From: Wuchereria bancrofti
Taxonomy: Eukaryota; Nematoda; Chromadorea; Rhabditida; Onchocercidae
Length of the DNA: 64,000 bases
Reading direction: 5' to 3'
Assembly (NCBI GenBank): GCA_005281725.1
Contig: SSBO01000003.1
Location: forward strand, 8,413,733-8,477,732
This document shows, piece by piece, positions 28,501 to 43,500 of this stretch (its first letter is position 1; every line of letters starts with the position of its first letter). Both the position numbers and the translations under genes were made by a program. The notes under the pieces are model-generated. The model did no database searches, was not told the DNA's origin, and was given only the letters and a program-made list of their open reading frames with translations.

Positions 28501-31500
28501 TATAAAATCCAAGTACAAAATAGAAAGAAAAAAATATATGCAAATTAGTTTTTTCAATTTAAAATTTAAAAATTTTAAACACAATTTAATTGATTTTAAA
28601 TAAAAAATTATGAAAATTAAAATTTTAATTTTTGAAATGATATACTTTCGGAAACATGAAGTCGAACAGGTTCAGCTTCACCGGTACCATACTGATTGGT
28701 TGCAGTACAGATGTATTCACCGGCATGTGAATGATCCGCTGAACGAATGATTAAATCGTTATCTTCCGGTACCACATCACCTCGTAACGGACCATCGGAA
28801 CTTTCATAACCCCATCGAATAGTTGCTGGTGTATCACTATTTGGATCACAATGGAATCGTGCTGTTTCACCAATTTTAACAACCTGATCATTTGGTGTTG
28901 CAATTGGTCGTGGTGGTTTACCACCTATAGTAATTAAAATATCAATAAATATATTGGATAATTAATTATAAATTGCAAAAATTTGAAATTTTAACGATTA
29001 AAACAAAATTTGAATTAGTTATTTGTGCATATTATTATTTTGTGCATATTAATTATTGCAATTGCTATTCAATTATAATTGTTTGCAAAAATTATTCAAT
29101 TGCAACAAATAATCCAGATCAAAAATATATTTAATTAAAAAAGAGAAGAAAACCTAAAAAATTAAAAAAAACAGAAATAAAACTAGTGTTTTTTTTTAAA
29201 TTAGATTTCATGAAAAAGCAAAAATTATTAGTATTGTTTATTTATTGAATAAAAGAAACAAAAAATTTCAAATGGTTAAAAAAATTACCAAAATTATAAT
29301 CAGTTTGTATTAGTTAAAAGGAAAAAAAAAGAATATCTTTTCTTATTTTTCAATAAGAAATTCAAAATTTTAATTAAACCTAAACAAATGAATGAAATTT
29401 GTTAAAAAATAAATAATAAATTTTGAAAAGTTTTCAAAAGATTAATTTCAATCAAAAAAAATTCTTTTTTTCTTTAAATTAAACAAATAAACGATAAAAA
29501 ATAAATGCTATAAAAATAAAAAAACAAAAAGCAAAAGGAAAAATAAATTAAATAAAAACAAAAAACAAAATTACAAGCAGTTACCGTATTCAACAATATG
29601 ATGGTTAGTATAATAATCATGATTACTATTGTTATTATTATTATTATCGCCATGTTCATCATAATCATTTCCTGCCATTATTCCGTATTTAGTATCATGA
29701 TTTTCATGTTCTTGTTGTTGTTGTTGTTGCTGTTGTTTCATGCGATTATTAAATTCATCATTATCATGTGTATTCTCTATTTCTTGTATTTCATCACTAT
29801 CATCATCATCATCACCATTATCATTATCATTATTATCACCAACATCTTCCACTGTTAAAATAACCGGTGCAGCACTTTGTAATGTTTCATCATCCGTACA
29901 AATATATTCTCCGGTATCATTTAAACGTGCTTTATCAATTGTTAAAACACCATAATATACATATGCACCCTCAGGTAATGGACCATTTTTTTCCTTAAAT
30001 CCCCAACGAAGCATTTGCGTATGTTTATCCGGTAGATAACATTGAAAACGTACCAAATCACCTTTGTTGACCGTTAATGATAACGGTAAGACAACCGGTA
30101 TTTTGCCGTCTATAATACTTTTTTACTCTGTTTTTTCGTTTTTAAAATTTGTGCAACAAAAATTTATTATGCATTATACATAATAAATTTTTGCTAAATT
30201 AAAATTAATTTAGTTAATCATTTTAGTATTGAAAAAAACGTTAATTCATATTAAAAAAAAAACGAAATTAATTTAGAAAATGATAAATTAATGAAAAGTA
30301 AAAATGGCGAATTATTAAGGCAAATATTAATCAAATTAATTTGAAACTAGTTAATTTTTTCCTTTTTTTAAAAAACAGTAAAAAAGAAGTAATTTGATAA
30401 ATAAAGAGGAAAAAAGGTTAAAACTAAAATTTCAATTATTCAATTACTGTGAATAATTGATAATTAAATTTCGTCCTTTTTTAAATTTCGCTTTCTTATC
30501 TGATATTTATGAACTTTTACAATTCATTAATCTTATATTCTATTCTTATCTAATTATTACTTTACTTATCATTCAACTTCTACAATTTACTATTTTTTAA
30601 TTATTATTTTACTTATCATATCCTATTCATTCTTTTTTTTTCAAAAAATTTCATAAAGATCAAAAAAAAGCGCTCATTAATTTTGTATGAAATAGTGAAA
30701 TTTTAAAATGCTTAAATGTTTTTATGATGAAAGAGAGAGAGGGAGAGAGAAGAGAAACATACGTTGTCTTACGTTAATACGTGCCGGAAGTGAATCGATT
30801 GGCGTACCACGAAAATCATCCATTGTACAAATATAATTTCCGGCATCATTAATTTCCGTTTGTGAAATATACAAAATTCCGTTTTTCTGTGTTGCATGAA
30901 TTGGTAATTCATTATTTTGTTTTCTCCATTTTAGTATAACATTAGTTTTATTATCAAATATAAAACAACGAATTTGTGATGATTCACCTTCGTCAACAAT
31001 TTGCTCCATTGGATCAACCATTGGTGCTTCTCGTGGTAATTCTACTAGAATATGTCAGGAAGAAATTGAAGAGAAAGCACTAATTAATTAATTAATTAGC
31101 TAGCTATGATAAAATTTCCTATTATTTATTTATTCATTAAAATTTACTGTAAAATATTGTTAAATTTAACAAATTAATTATAAATTATGCTTATTAGTAT
31201 TTGAAATAAAAAAATATGTCTACTGTTAAAGTAATTACAATTGCGTTAAATTTTTTTTATGCTAATTTATGATATATTTTAATTTAAGTGATTCTTAAAA
31301 TTTACTTTTGCTTTATTCTGTTTATCATTTTTTCCTTGCTTTAGATCCTAAAAGTAATTCTTCTTTTTTGAATAATACGAAATTTTAAATTGCCAAAAAA
31401 TAATTTTTTGATCATAATTTTAATTTTTATTTCTTTTTTACAATTTTATTTTTTAATAATTTTTTAATATTTTTGATCTTTTAAAGACAATTTTAATTTT

Positions 31501-34500
31501 GTAAATCTAATTTAAAAATTCGAAAACATGATTTTTCATTATGTACTAAATTTAGATTTAAGTTTTACTTTTTTCTCCTGTTTTCATCTTTCTCTTTGTT
31601 CATTCTTCAAACATTATCATATAATTTAAATCCAAAAAAATAAAATAATATTTTGAGTCATTTTTAAAATGATATACTAAAGGTATAGATTAACTCATTT
31701 TCAAATAACTATTAAATTAACACGATTAACAAAAAAATAAATCTTATTGATCAAATAATTTTTTTTTCAAAAATTTTCAAAATAACTAATTTTGCATGCA
31801 GATATCGTTTTTTTTTAAATTAGCTTAGTTTGTTAGATTGTTATAATTTATTAGATCAGCAACAAAAAAAATTATAAAAATAAAAATTTCTTTCTTTATA
31901 AACCTATTATAATTGTTGGAAAATATTAACCTTTCAATACTAATCTTCAAATTTTTGGCACGCAAATTAAATAAATTCATTAAATGTAAAATTTTATTAT
32001 GCAAAAGAAAAAAAATGGAGAAAAACCAAAAAGTTGGAAAAAAATTTGTAATTTTTTCTTTTTTATTTCATCTAAACTAATTTTGCATGCAAATATCACT
32101 TTTTTTTTAAAGTTAGCTTACTTCATTAGATTTTTATACTTTGTTAGATAAGCAAGAAAAAAGTTATGAGAAAAAAAATTTTTTTTGAATAAAAACATAT
32201 CGTAATTGTTAGAAAATGTTAATGTTTTAAATTAGATTATTTCAAAAAGGAAAAAAAGAACGAAAATAAAAAAATAAATAAACAAATGAAGAAAAAGAAA
32301 AAGGAAAAAAGCGACATAAAAGATTACATTTTTTAATTTCCTTTCTTTGTTCATATGGTTTTACTTTTAATTGAACCGGATCTGATTCCAGTATTTTGCT
32401 ACCATTTTCCGTAATATATTTGCAAACATAAAAATCAGAATCCGATACATGTGCTCTTACATAGTACAATGTACCAGTACCATCATCAAATGCACTATTT
32501 GGTAATGGTGTACCATCTGCTCTCGACCATTTCAAATGTGCATTTAAATTTGTTGGTAACCAACAACGGAACATAGCCGGATCACCTTCATATACCATTT
32601 CATGCTTCGGATCAACTTCCGGTTTTTGCAAATTTTCTGATTGTTCATCCATCAATGAATATTCAGTTGTATGTAATTCATAAGCTTCAAAAAAAAAAAA
32701 AAAAAAAAGTGAATGAAAAAAAAGAGAAAATTAATGGATTAGAATAAATTAAAAAAAAGCAAAAAAAAGACGAAAAACAGAAAAAATAAATAACCGAACA
32801 AAGTTAATAAAATATGGCTTTTCTTTTTTTAAGAAATATTATTGCAAAAAAAGAAGTGAATGCAAATAAGACGAAAACATTCTGTAACATTCTGAAAAAT
32901 AAGTAATGTGATAATGATAAGCATTAATTGTAACGCGATAAGATAAACGTTAATTGTAATGTGATAAAGACAAGCGTTAATTGTAACGTAACAAATACAA
33001 ACGTTAATTCTATAATTTAAACCAATATTTAATCAATAATTGAAATAAATCAAATTTTTTATTAGTAAAGTATTTGTTTGCCACAAACATTTTTTAAAAA
33101 TCAATTCAAATGTAAATCTTGAAATTTCGGATTTCCTTTTTCATTTTCTCTTCGCCGAATAAATTATAAAAAACAAATTCAAAATATAGCAATTCGTTAG
33201 CAAAAAAAGGTAAAAATTGTCAAATTTTTTAAGCATTAAATTCATAACCACTTGAATTAGCATATTTTGCTTAAAATAAATAATTGCATTTACGTAATTT
33301 ACGCATAAACTTACGCCTTTGAACATCTAAACGAGCTGGTGATGAATCAACAGGTGTGCCATCATCAACAGATCGTGCAGAACAAATATATTCACCAGCA
33401 TCGGACATTTGCGCACGAGGTATGGATAAAATTCCTTGACTATCACTAACACCATAACCTAATGGACGACCATCAGCGCGTCGCCAGTGAAGAATTGCTG
33501 TTGGATTACCGGGAACCCAGCAACGGAATTGAGCTGGTTGATTCTCATTTACTGTTTGTTCCGGTGGATCAACCAATGGATTACTTGCTGCAAAAAAAAG
33601 TAAATAAAAACTTACAAATACATATATCTTTCATAGTTATATTAAAATTAAAGAAAAAAGAACTATAAATCGGAAAACCGGGAATCTAATCTCTTCTCTC
33701 TCAATCAACTTTGATAATACCTTTAATATAGGTATTACCATTATTATTAATTATAATCAAAATTAATAATAACATGAGTTTTTAAATGAAATAAATATAG
33801 TAAGAAAAAGTAAACATGATGACCAAAATAATAGTTTCTTAAAAAATTGATGATAATTCATTTTTTTTTTGAGAAAATATTTTGAAATAAAAAAACAAAA
33901 AATTGTATAAATATTTACTTACCTGGTTTAACAATTAATCTAGCAACAGGACTATCAATTGGTGGTTTATATCCTATCGGATCACTTGCGCTACAAATGT
34001 AACTTCCAGCATGTTGACGCTGTGCATTTGGAATATTCAAAATACCATCGTGTTGTTGTACACCAGGTGGTAATGGACCATTACCTTTCATTTTCCATGT
34101 TAAAATTGCTGTTGGATCACCAGGTACCCAACAACGAAAACGTGCCGGTTCACCTTCCGCAACGGTATTTTCTTGCGGATCAATTCTAGGTCGTTGAATT
34201 GCTATAAATATACTATTCATGTATACATATAATGTGCGCTTGTTTATGCATTTTATTTATTCATTTATTTTTTCATTTCCTATTTTAAATCTTAATTATT
34301 AAATAAAAAATTTTCTTGTATATAAAAATTAAGCAAGCGAATCAAAAATGCATGCAATAAGAGCAAAGGGAAGAAAGAAAAAAAAAGCTACATGCAAAAT
34401 AAATTACAAAATATTCCCTGTTTGTTTTTGATAACAGTTATTAGATTTAATTTATTTACAAAAATTTTAATTAAAAAAAATCCTCTGTTATTAGTTAAAA

Positions 34501-37500
34501 AGTCAACATCCTGAAAAAGATTAATATCAATTAGGTAATTAATTTTACAAGAATTACAAATAGTTTAAAAACGATACATCCTAAATAAGATTAGTATCAA
34601 TTAATTAATTAGTTACATGCGATACAAGAATTATTATTAGTTTAAAAATGACACATCCTAAAAAAGATTGATATCAATTAAGTAATTAATTCTATGAAAT
34701 ACAAGAATTATGAGTAATTTTAAAATATAAAAGTGTGAATTTATTAACAAATAAAAATTCAATCTATTTCATATCAAAAAAAGAAAACGAAAATTTTTAA
34801 TTCAATCATATTCTAAGATAACCTCAAATATGATTAATTAATTTTTCTTATCTTAACAAAAATTAGATAACTTGCAATTATTATTATGACTATTGTTATT
34901 CTTATTAATATTATTACGATTATTATTATCATTATTATTATCATTCATTTACTTACGTTTCTGAACAATTAGACGTGCAGGTGGTGATTTCCCAATACCA
35001 TATTCGTTAGAAGCGGTACAAATATAACTGCCAGCATGTTCCAATTGCGCATGCGGAATTTTCAACGTTCCGTCGGTTTGATATACACCATGCGGTAGCT
35101 GTCCACCGATATCTTCTTTGTACCATTTCAGTTCACAAGATGATAAACCAGGTACCCAACAACGATAGGAAACGATGTCATTAACATTTACGGTTTGTTC
35201 CAATGAATCAATCATTACTGGTGGCGGTCTACCAATAACTAAATTTTCATTTTGCTTTTCTTTTCTGCTAATTTTTTTTTCTAAATATTTGAAAATAAAA
35301 GTAAATTATTAGAGCAAAAAAAAGAAAAAAAAGAGAAGGTTGCATTAAAGGAAAAAAAAAGTATCATAAATTTATATGCGATAGGAAAAGAGGTAAAAGG
35401 AGAGAGAGAGAAAGAGTGGAGAAGAAGAAATAAGCCTTTAAGTGCTCAAATTTTAGCAAAAAAAAGTGAAAAATGTGAGCTTAAGCAGAATTAAACTTTT
35501 ATATATAATTGACAAATTAAAAAAAAAGGAACAATTCCAATCGATCCTGTTTGAAAAAAAATTGTCCGCAATAAATTTAAATAAATAAACATAATTAATT
35601 TGCTATATTATTATATTGTGATATTATGTAAGGAATTTTCTTCTTTCATATATTCAGTTCAACCAAATAGTTTAATGTGACACACAAAAAGTGAATGAAA
35701 GCGAAATATGAATAATGCTAATGTCGAGATGTGATGCTGTCGCGAATTTCAATATCGCGAAGCTAAATAAATGTTAATACTGCTTAATATAGCAATCCAT
35801 TATAATTTCCTTTGCAATGCATCGCACTCGTTTAGCTGACCTTTGATCTTATAACAATCCTATGCTATAAGCATCCGTCTATTGTAACCAATTATAGTTG
35901 CCACCCAATGTAAGTTCTTTGTGATATCCATGCATTGTAACTATTGCTCTAGTAACTCATCATGTCTAAACGATTTCTTCTTTGTACGAAAATGTCTGAT
36001 TATAAACCACTCCCACATCTTAACATATGTAATGCATCAGTTTTTGTTGGATTTATCAAGATTGTACGGTTGCTTCTGTTAATAAAGGATTATTCTCTTC
36101 TTCTGTTACCCCACATATTTACATCTACATCCAACGAATTTCCCTGCAGTCAACAACCTCTCCCGAAATAATAAATTAAATTATCAAATCTTCCAAGATA
36201 AATTTTGCTTCCACAACAAATGCTAGCGTCGAGATGTGACTGAGTAATGCTAATGTCGAGATGTGACGTGAATAATGCTAGTGTCGAAAAGTAATGCTAA
36301 TATCGAGGTGTAACGTAAATCTTGCGCTAAATTCAAATATATTAGAAGATAGGATGATTAATGTACACTCGAAGCTGAATCATGCTAATGTCGAGATATG
36401 ATATGAATCATGCTAATGCCGATTTGTGATATGATTCTTATGCTAATTTCAAACATAATAAGAAGATTGAATGCATGAATTTATATCTAACTAAAAATGA
36501 TATTGTTTGAATTGTTGATAATTCAATGAATCAATTTCAGTATTATCATTAATCTATTATCACTCACATGAATCATACATGTAAACAACAACAACAATAA
36601 TAAAATCGAACCTGGAATTCGTGGTTTTGCCTCAACATTTAGTGTACCATCATCCGTAGCAAACTGATGATCACCGGATCCGGTACAACGATATTGACCT
36701 GCATCCGATTCTTGCACACCATTAATAATTAACTCACCATCATACTGAACTGCATTACTTGGTAATCCAGCAGTGCCAACTTTTGACCAGTACAATCGAA
36801 TTCCAGCACTCTTAAAAAAATTTAATTTATTGTTTTGATTAAATTAATTGAAATAATTGATAGTAGAAATGAGAAAACAAATGAAAAAACATAAGAAATT
36901 TAGAAAGAAATAATGATAGCAAATATGCTGAGGTTATGCAGTAATTTAATTAATATTGTATCATATTTGAATGAATAGTAGTAACATTCGTGTATTTTAA
37001 AAATTTAAACTTTAAATTCAACAAAGTTTAAACAAAAAAAAAGATGATTGAGTAAAGAATTTTTATGATAAAATAAAGAAAGCATTATTTTTGGATTGTA
37101 ACATCTCTTTTTAAAGAAAAAAATTGATTTCAACTTTGATTTCTGAATTTTTAACCTAGAAATTATCAAATAATAATACTAATAATTAGTTGCAACTTAA
37201 TTAAGGTCTATATTTACATCACTCAAACTTATAGAATTTCTTAATTAAAAGAAAAAAGACGATAAACAGGAATGATACCCGTTGACCGATAACTCGGCAA
37301 AACCAACGAGCTTTACCGCCAACCGGAATATGTAAATTCTTCGGGGCATCAATTTGTACACGTATTGGTGGACCGTACGCTGAAATGATAAATTCAATAG
37401 GCTTTTTTTTTCGCTTTTTTTCAAAAATGTATTCCGGAAGATAAATTAGGTACAATATGTTTCTGAAATTTCCAATTATTTTCTTAATTATTAATATAAA

Positions 37501-40500
37501 TCGTGTATACGTATCATTATTATTTATAAACTAATTAATTTAAACTAAGTGAAAACATGCCTTCTCTATGTCTATTTGAAATAATTTCAAAATTAATGAA
37601 ATTTAAGCATGCTTCATGCGAGTATATACCTTATTTTTTAAATTAATCATAAAACAAAATTATAAATATGGTAATTAACTATTAAATGTATCCTTAGAAT
37701 AATTACTTTTATTTTATATTTCTAGGTATTACGATTTTATTATTATTGTTGTCAATGTTATTATTACAAAACTTCTATTCTACATTTCTAAATATTGCTA
37801 TCTTCCTGATAACTTGGATATTATTGGCACTGAAATTCATGAACACTAAATAAAAAAACAGGTGTAAAATTTGACCTGAATTCAAAAATGCTCCAGCAAT
37901 TAAAGCAATTAATGGCTAACTGATTCATTTCCTAATTTATCCATTAATGTTTTCAATCTATAATTCTTAATTTGCTATATCATTATCACCAAACTGATAC
38001 TTATTAATACTTTTATTTTATATTTCGAAATATTACGATATTATTATTATTGCTATTGCTATTATTACAAAACTTTAATTCTATATTTCAAGATAATTCA
38101 ATATTATTATTATTAAAATGATACTACTGCTGTAAGAGAAATATTGAAATTCCTCCTAAGATTTTCTTTGATATTTCCTCGTAAAAATATACTATTATGA
38201 AATTAAATAACTCAAAGAATTTATAGTTTATTATTTTTGTTATTTTTTTGATTTAAAAAAATTTTCCTTGAAATATATCTAAATTCATAAATTTTAGGAT
38301 AGTTAAAAAGTGAAAAAGAAAAAAGGAAATAAAAAATAATGAAATTATTTTGTATCGAATGATCAACGACACATTTAAATCAAGACACACACACACAATA
38401 CAAACGAATTAAAAAGAGGAAATAATTTTGAACTTAAATTAGCTGCTATATATGCTAATTAAATGAAATAAGAAAGCTTTTCAATTATTAAAATTAGCAA
38501 AAATTTTTTTCTGCTAATTAACAAATTTAGTATAGAAATCAACTAAAACTTATGAAAATAAAAATAAATTATTAAAATGACAACCTGAAAGTTTGATTAA
38601 ATTAATAATTTTACGAAAATCAACTAAAATTTATGATGATAAACATAAATTATCAAAAAATGAAGTTTGATTAAATTAATAATTTTGAAGTTTAAATAAT
38701 AAAGTGATAATTTTTGGAGAATTAAAATTTTGAAATGAAAAATAAAAGAAAGCAAGCAGGCAAGCAAAACAAATGAACAAACAAACAAAATATACGGCGA
38801 AATTCTCTTTAGTTAATTTAAATTTCAACAAAACACCATGCACTTTGAATAAAATTTATATTTGTCAATTGCAAAAATTGTTAAATTATAATTAATTGCA
38901 TATAATTACAAAGGAAAAAAAAAGAGACAAAACGGACAACACGTATGTATCGTGTGATAAGCAGTGATAAATAGTGATAAACACTGAGGTGTGTTCTTAT
39001 CAAATAAGAGGACAAAAAAAAAGAAGGAACAAATAAAATTTCTTTTTCTTTTTTGTTGCCAATTAGCAATACGTTTTTCGAATATGAAGTAATAATGATA
39101 ATATTTTGTTAAAGCTACAAAAGTAAGAAAGAATTTGAAACTTGTTTGGTATAAAATTTATTTTCTATATTTTAAAATTCAATCTAAATAATTTTTTTGT
39201 TTTTCAATGAAATTTATCTTTTGAAAACATTAATTATTAATTTTGCCTAAACATATTATATCACATTTTCTTTACATTTTTTCTTATAAACTTAAACCAA
39301 AGTCGCCACCAATTAATTTGAAATAATTTATAGCCAAACAAAAATTTCAACGACCAAATGAAATAGCAATAAATGTATAATGACAATTGGGATAATAAGC
39401 TTTTTTTTTTGAGAAGAAAAGTTGTAATATTAGAGGTTTAGCCAAATACATTTAACTATTGTAAATTTTGACATATTCAAATTATTTTAAAAAAATAGTA
39501 AATTAAATTATGTTCATATATATTCATTGTTAAAATACCGATAATTTATTCAAAATTTTTTTCTTTTCAAAAATTAAACAAATAAAAAAAACTGTCGTGT
39601 TAAATTTATGTGAAATTAATAATTGGAGATGACTTGTGCAAATTTCAATTCAAATTACTACAAAAAAAAAAAAAAAAAAATGCTTATTGGCTAATAACCT
39701 CTGTGCTTTATGTGTTTGATAAAAAAAAAACTAAAAAAAACTAAAAAAAAATAAAAAAGAAACAAACACAACTGAACAAAGTGCTAATTAAAACACAGTG
39801 ACAAAAAAAAGGAAAAAAAAAACGACACACATACATTTGAATATAAAATGAATTGAGAATAAAATAAAAGGTAAAAAACTAAAGATTTAATTTTGAAAAA
39901 AAAAATTCAAATTTTTGAAATGAATGTTTAAAAAAAAAAAGAAAAAAAATCAAGAAATTTTTATTGCTTAATAATATGATTTGCGTAGAAGATAATAACG
40001 ACGATTTCGCTGTAAGCGATTACGCTGCAAGCGAAAACGTCGTTTACGTTTACGATCACCTTCAGGTGTTGGTACAAATACGATATTTGTTTCTTCCACA
40101 TGTCCAATTGGTTCACAAATACGTCCTTCATCAATACGTGCTCGTGAACGTGAACGTGTATAACCTGGTGCACATCTATAATTTTGTCAATAAAAATTTT
40201 ACAACATTAATTTATTTTCATAGTATTAGACATACAATTGAAATGTTTTTTTTAAATAGGAAAAAGAAACATAAATTTAATTAATTAATAAAATAATACT
40301 ATTTCAAATAACATTTTTCTTTTGATTAATGTTATTTCATTAATTAACTAATTTATTAAGGAATTAATAAATTTGTAATTTAGCCGATATATAGATTAAA
40401 TCAAATAACTTTAAAAAAAGAAATTATATTATTTTGATTATATTAGATGATTTTCATAATATATTATTTTTGAAAATTAAATTAAAGATAAATTATAATT

Positions 40501-43500
40501 TTTCTTTCTTCAAAATTTATTAAATAAAAACTTACTCTTCACATAAACGTCCAGTTAAACCAGCTGGACAATTACGACATTGTACTTGACCATAGGTATC
40601 TAAGAAGCAATCTGATGTACCACTGAAATATTTCATTTATTATAAAAAAAATTTTCTTTTTCAAAAAAAGGATGTAATACAGTAAAATATATGAAATTAG
40701 GAATTAATTAAATTTATATGAAAATTTAAACTTACGGACACGGACATGGCGTACAATCAAATGGTGTACCACGCATTGCATCACCATAAAATCCACGCTT
40801 ACATTGCTCACAATGATATCCTTCTGTATTATGCTCACATAGCTAAAAAAAAATAATTTCATTAATTAATTAATTAATTAACTAAAATTTGAATTTAGCA
40901 ATATCAAAAACTTGAATGATTTGTCCCATACAAAAAATGTAATTTCACTAATTAATTAATTATCTAATTAAAGAATTAATAAATTTGAATTTAAAAACAT
41001 CGATTATCTTTCACACAAGAAAATGTTTTCATTAAAAAAAATTAATAAATTCGATTTCTTCCATTTGATTTTCCTCTTTTTAAATTTAGCATAATTCTTA
41101 GCAATGATTTTTTTTATTTTTAGCTCATTTACTTTTGTCATTGATTGGTTAACTTTTATTATTATTTGAAAGCAATTTAAAAAAAAAAAAAAACAAGAAA
41201 AAGAAATAAAAGCAGAAAACTAACCAAACATCGACCAAATGAATCACATCCTCTCGGTGAATGATTATTACACATACATGGCGGTCTTGTCGCAGCTGGT
41301 TGACAATCATGTGGTGTACCTCGGCGTGCATCACCGGTAAATCCCGGTTTACAACGTTCACACTGATCGCCTTCAGTGTTATGTTGACAATCCAAACAGA
41401 AGCCATGTTCCTAATTGTCAACAAATTCTTTCATCATTTCTTTTTTCAATTTGTTTATTTTTAATTAAAAAAAAATTGCTTTTCTTTAAATTTAAATTCA
41501 AAAATGCAAAAAAAGTTTATTTATAAAAGAAATGATAAATTCTTCTATACTAATAGAAGAATTTATAAATATTGTGGATGAATTTGATTTCTTTTTTTCT
41601 TTTTAATTTAAATTTAAGAATACAAAAAAAAAAAAAAAAAAACTTTATTATAAAAGAAATAATAAATGAATTAACATAGAAGGATTTATAAATATTAATC
41701 CTTTTCTTCACTAAATTTTCAATAATGAATATTTTAAAGTTTTAAAAAATAAGTTTATTTCATTTATTAAATTAAAAGTTGAGAAAAAACAAAAACAAAC
41801 AAACTTTGTCACATTGTGAAGCATGTCCATGACACTCACAACGTTCACAAAGACCCAAATATAATCCGCCACCGGTACGAGAATATCCCGGTGCGCAATC
41901 TTCGCATGATGTACCAATGTAACCAGGCGGACATTGACATTGTTCAACCTTTAATGCAATATGTTTGTTTCATTTTTTTCATTTATAAAACAGTAATTTT
42001 CATTTAAAAAAAATCAATTCTTAAAAAAAATTACATATAATCCAAATAAGAAAAAATATTGTAAAATTTTAAATTATATTCCTTTTTATTACTTTACCAA
42101 ATATTGAAAATAATAAGAAAAAAGAAATATTTGAAAGTACTCCAAAAAAAAAAGAGAAAAAATTGTGCAATAAATTAAAAATTGTACCTCAAAAATCTTT
42201 CAATTCATGAGAATGAAACAAATAATTTGATTTGATTCATTTAATTTAAATAATGAATGATATACTATCTTAATTTTTTAGCATATTTAATTTTTCAAAT
42301 AAATTATGAATAAATGAATAAATTTAAAAAAGAATGAGAGAAAGAAAAAATAAAAAGAAGGAATTGTGGAATAAATTAAAAATTGCATTTCAAAAATTTT
42401 TTCAAATTTATAGAAATGGAGCAATCATTTAATTTGAATAATTAATGATATATTATCCTAATTTTTTAGCATATTTAATTTCTCAAATAAATTATTAATA
42501 AATGAATAAATTTAGAAAAAAAAAAGCTGAAAAGAAGAAAAATTATAAATAAATTTTAGCTTACTTCATAAGCAATTTCACCACCTGTTGCATGTGGTTC
42601 AGCATAATCTAATGAAACACTAATTAATGAGGATGATGAGCATTCATCTGTATAACTCATTTTAATTAATAAACTATCAAGATCAGCTAATGCCATTAAT
42701 AGATGTTCACGTGTAGCTAATTGTCCATCCATACGTTGCCAATGATCTTCGAATAAATTTACTTCAATTGTATTTTCACGATCAGCATGAATTGGTTGAT
42801 GATTTGTATATTGTAATGAAATATCATTACCCTAAAAAATTTATTAAAATAAATAAAAATTTAAAAAAAAAAACCTCGGAACTGAGCCATTTCGAAGATT
42901 GTTTCGATACCTTTTAAAAGTGGAAAATTGATTTAATTGTAGTAACTTAAATAGGGCAAAAGTTGTAAAAATGTGGAAATTTTTGAAATTTTTTTCTAAC
43001 AATTTTTTTGTTGCTGAAATTATAAATAAAATAGTTGGGCATAATTAATTATTACAAAAAATTAAGTAATTTAAATAATTGTTTATAAGTTGATTTATTT
43101 ATTCAATTACCCAATTTGGTTTTATTATTTTAAATATTATTTTAATAATAATATCGATACATATGTATTTATTAACTTATTGATTTTTTTTTAAATTAAT
43201 TTTATTTCATACTTAAATTTATCTGATAATAATTTTATGAGTTAAAAAAAGAAAGAAAGAAATGCTTTAATAAATAATATAAATTTTAATAAAAAAACTA
43301 GCATATTGTTTGTTTACTTAGTATCATATGCAAACAAAAAAGAAAATAAACAAATAATAATAATAAAATACCCGTAAGATCACATCTGCATCAATATTTA
43401 ATGGTCCAGTGCAAGAATAACGAAAGACATATTTTAATTTACCACCATAACTGGTAACTTTATTACCCAGAAATTCCTTTGGCATTTTCCAGTACAATGT

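Noticed and set aside
29598..29858. Plus-strand Ile/Ser-rich frames over the acidic linker
   Set aside because: Antisense of GATAAT/CAA repeats.
35962..36171. Plus-strand 69-codon frame inside the intron insert
   Set aside because: No domain, no splice or promoter context; too short to call a gene.
39961..40173. His/Val-rich frame on the minus strand at the short-form exon
   Set aside because: Wrong frame; the perlecan frame is one base over and joins in phase to the upstream exon.
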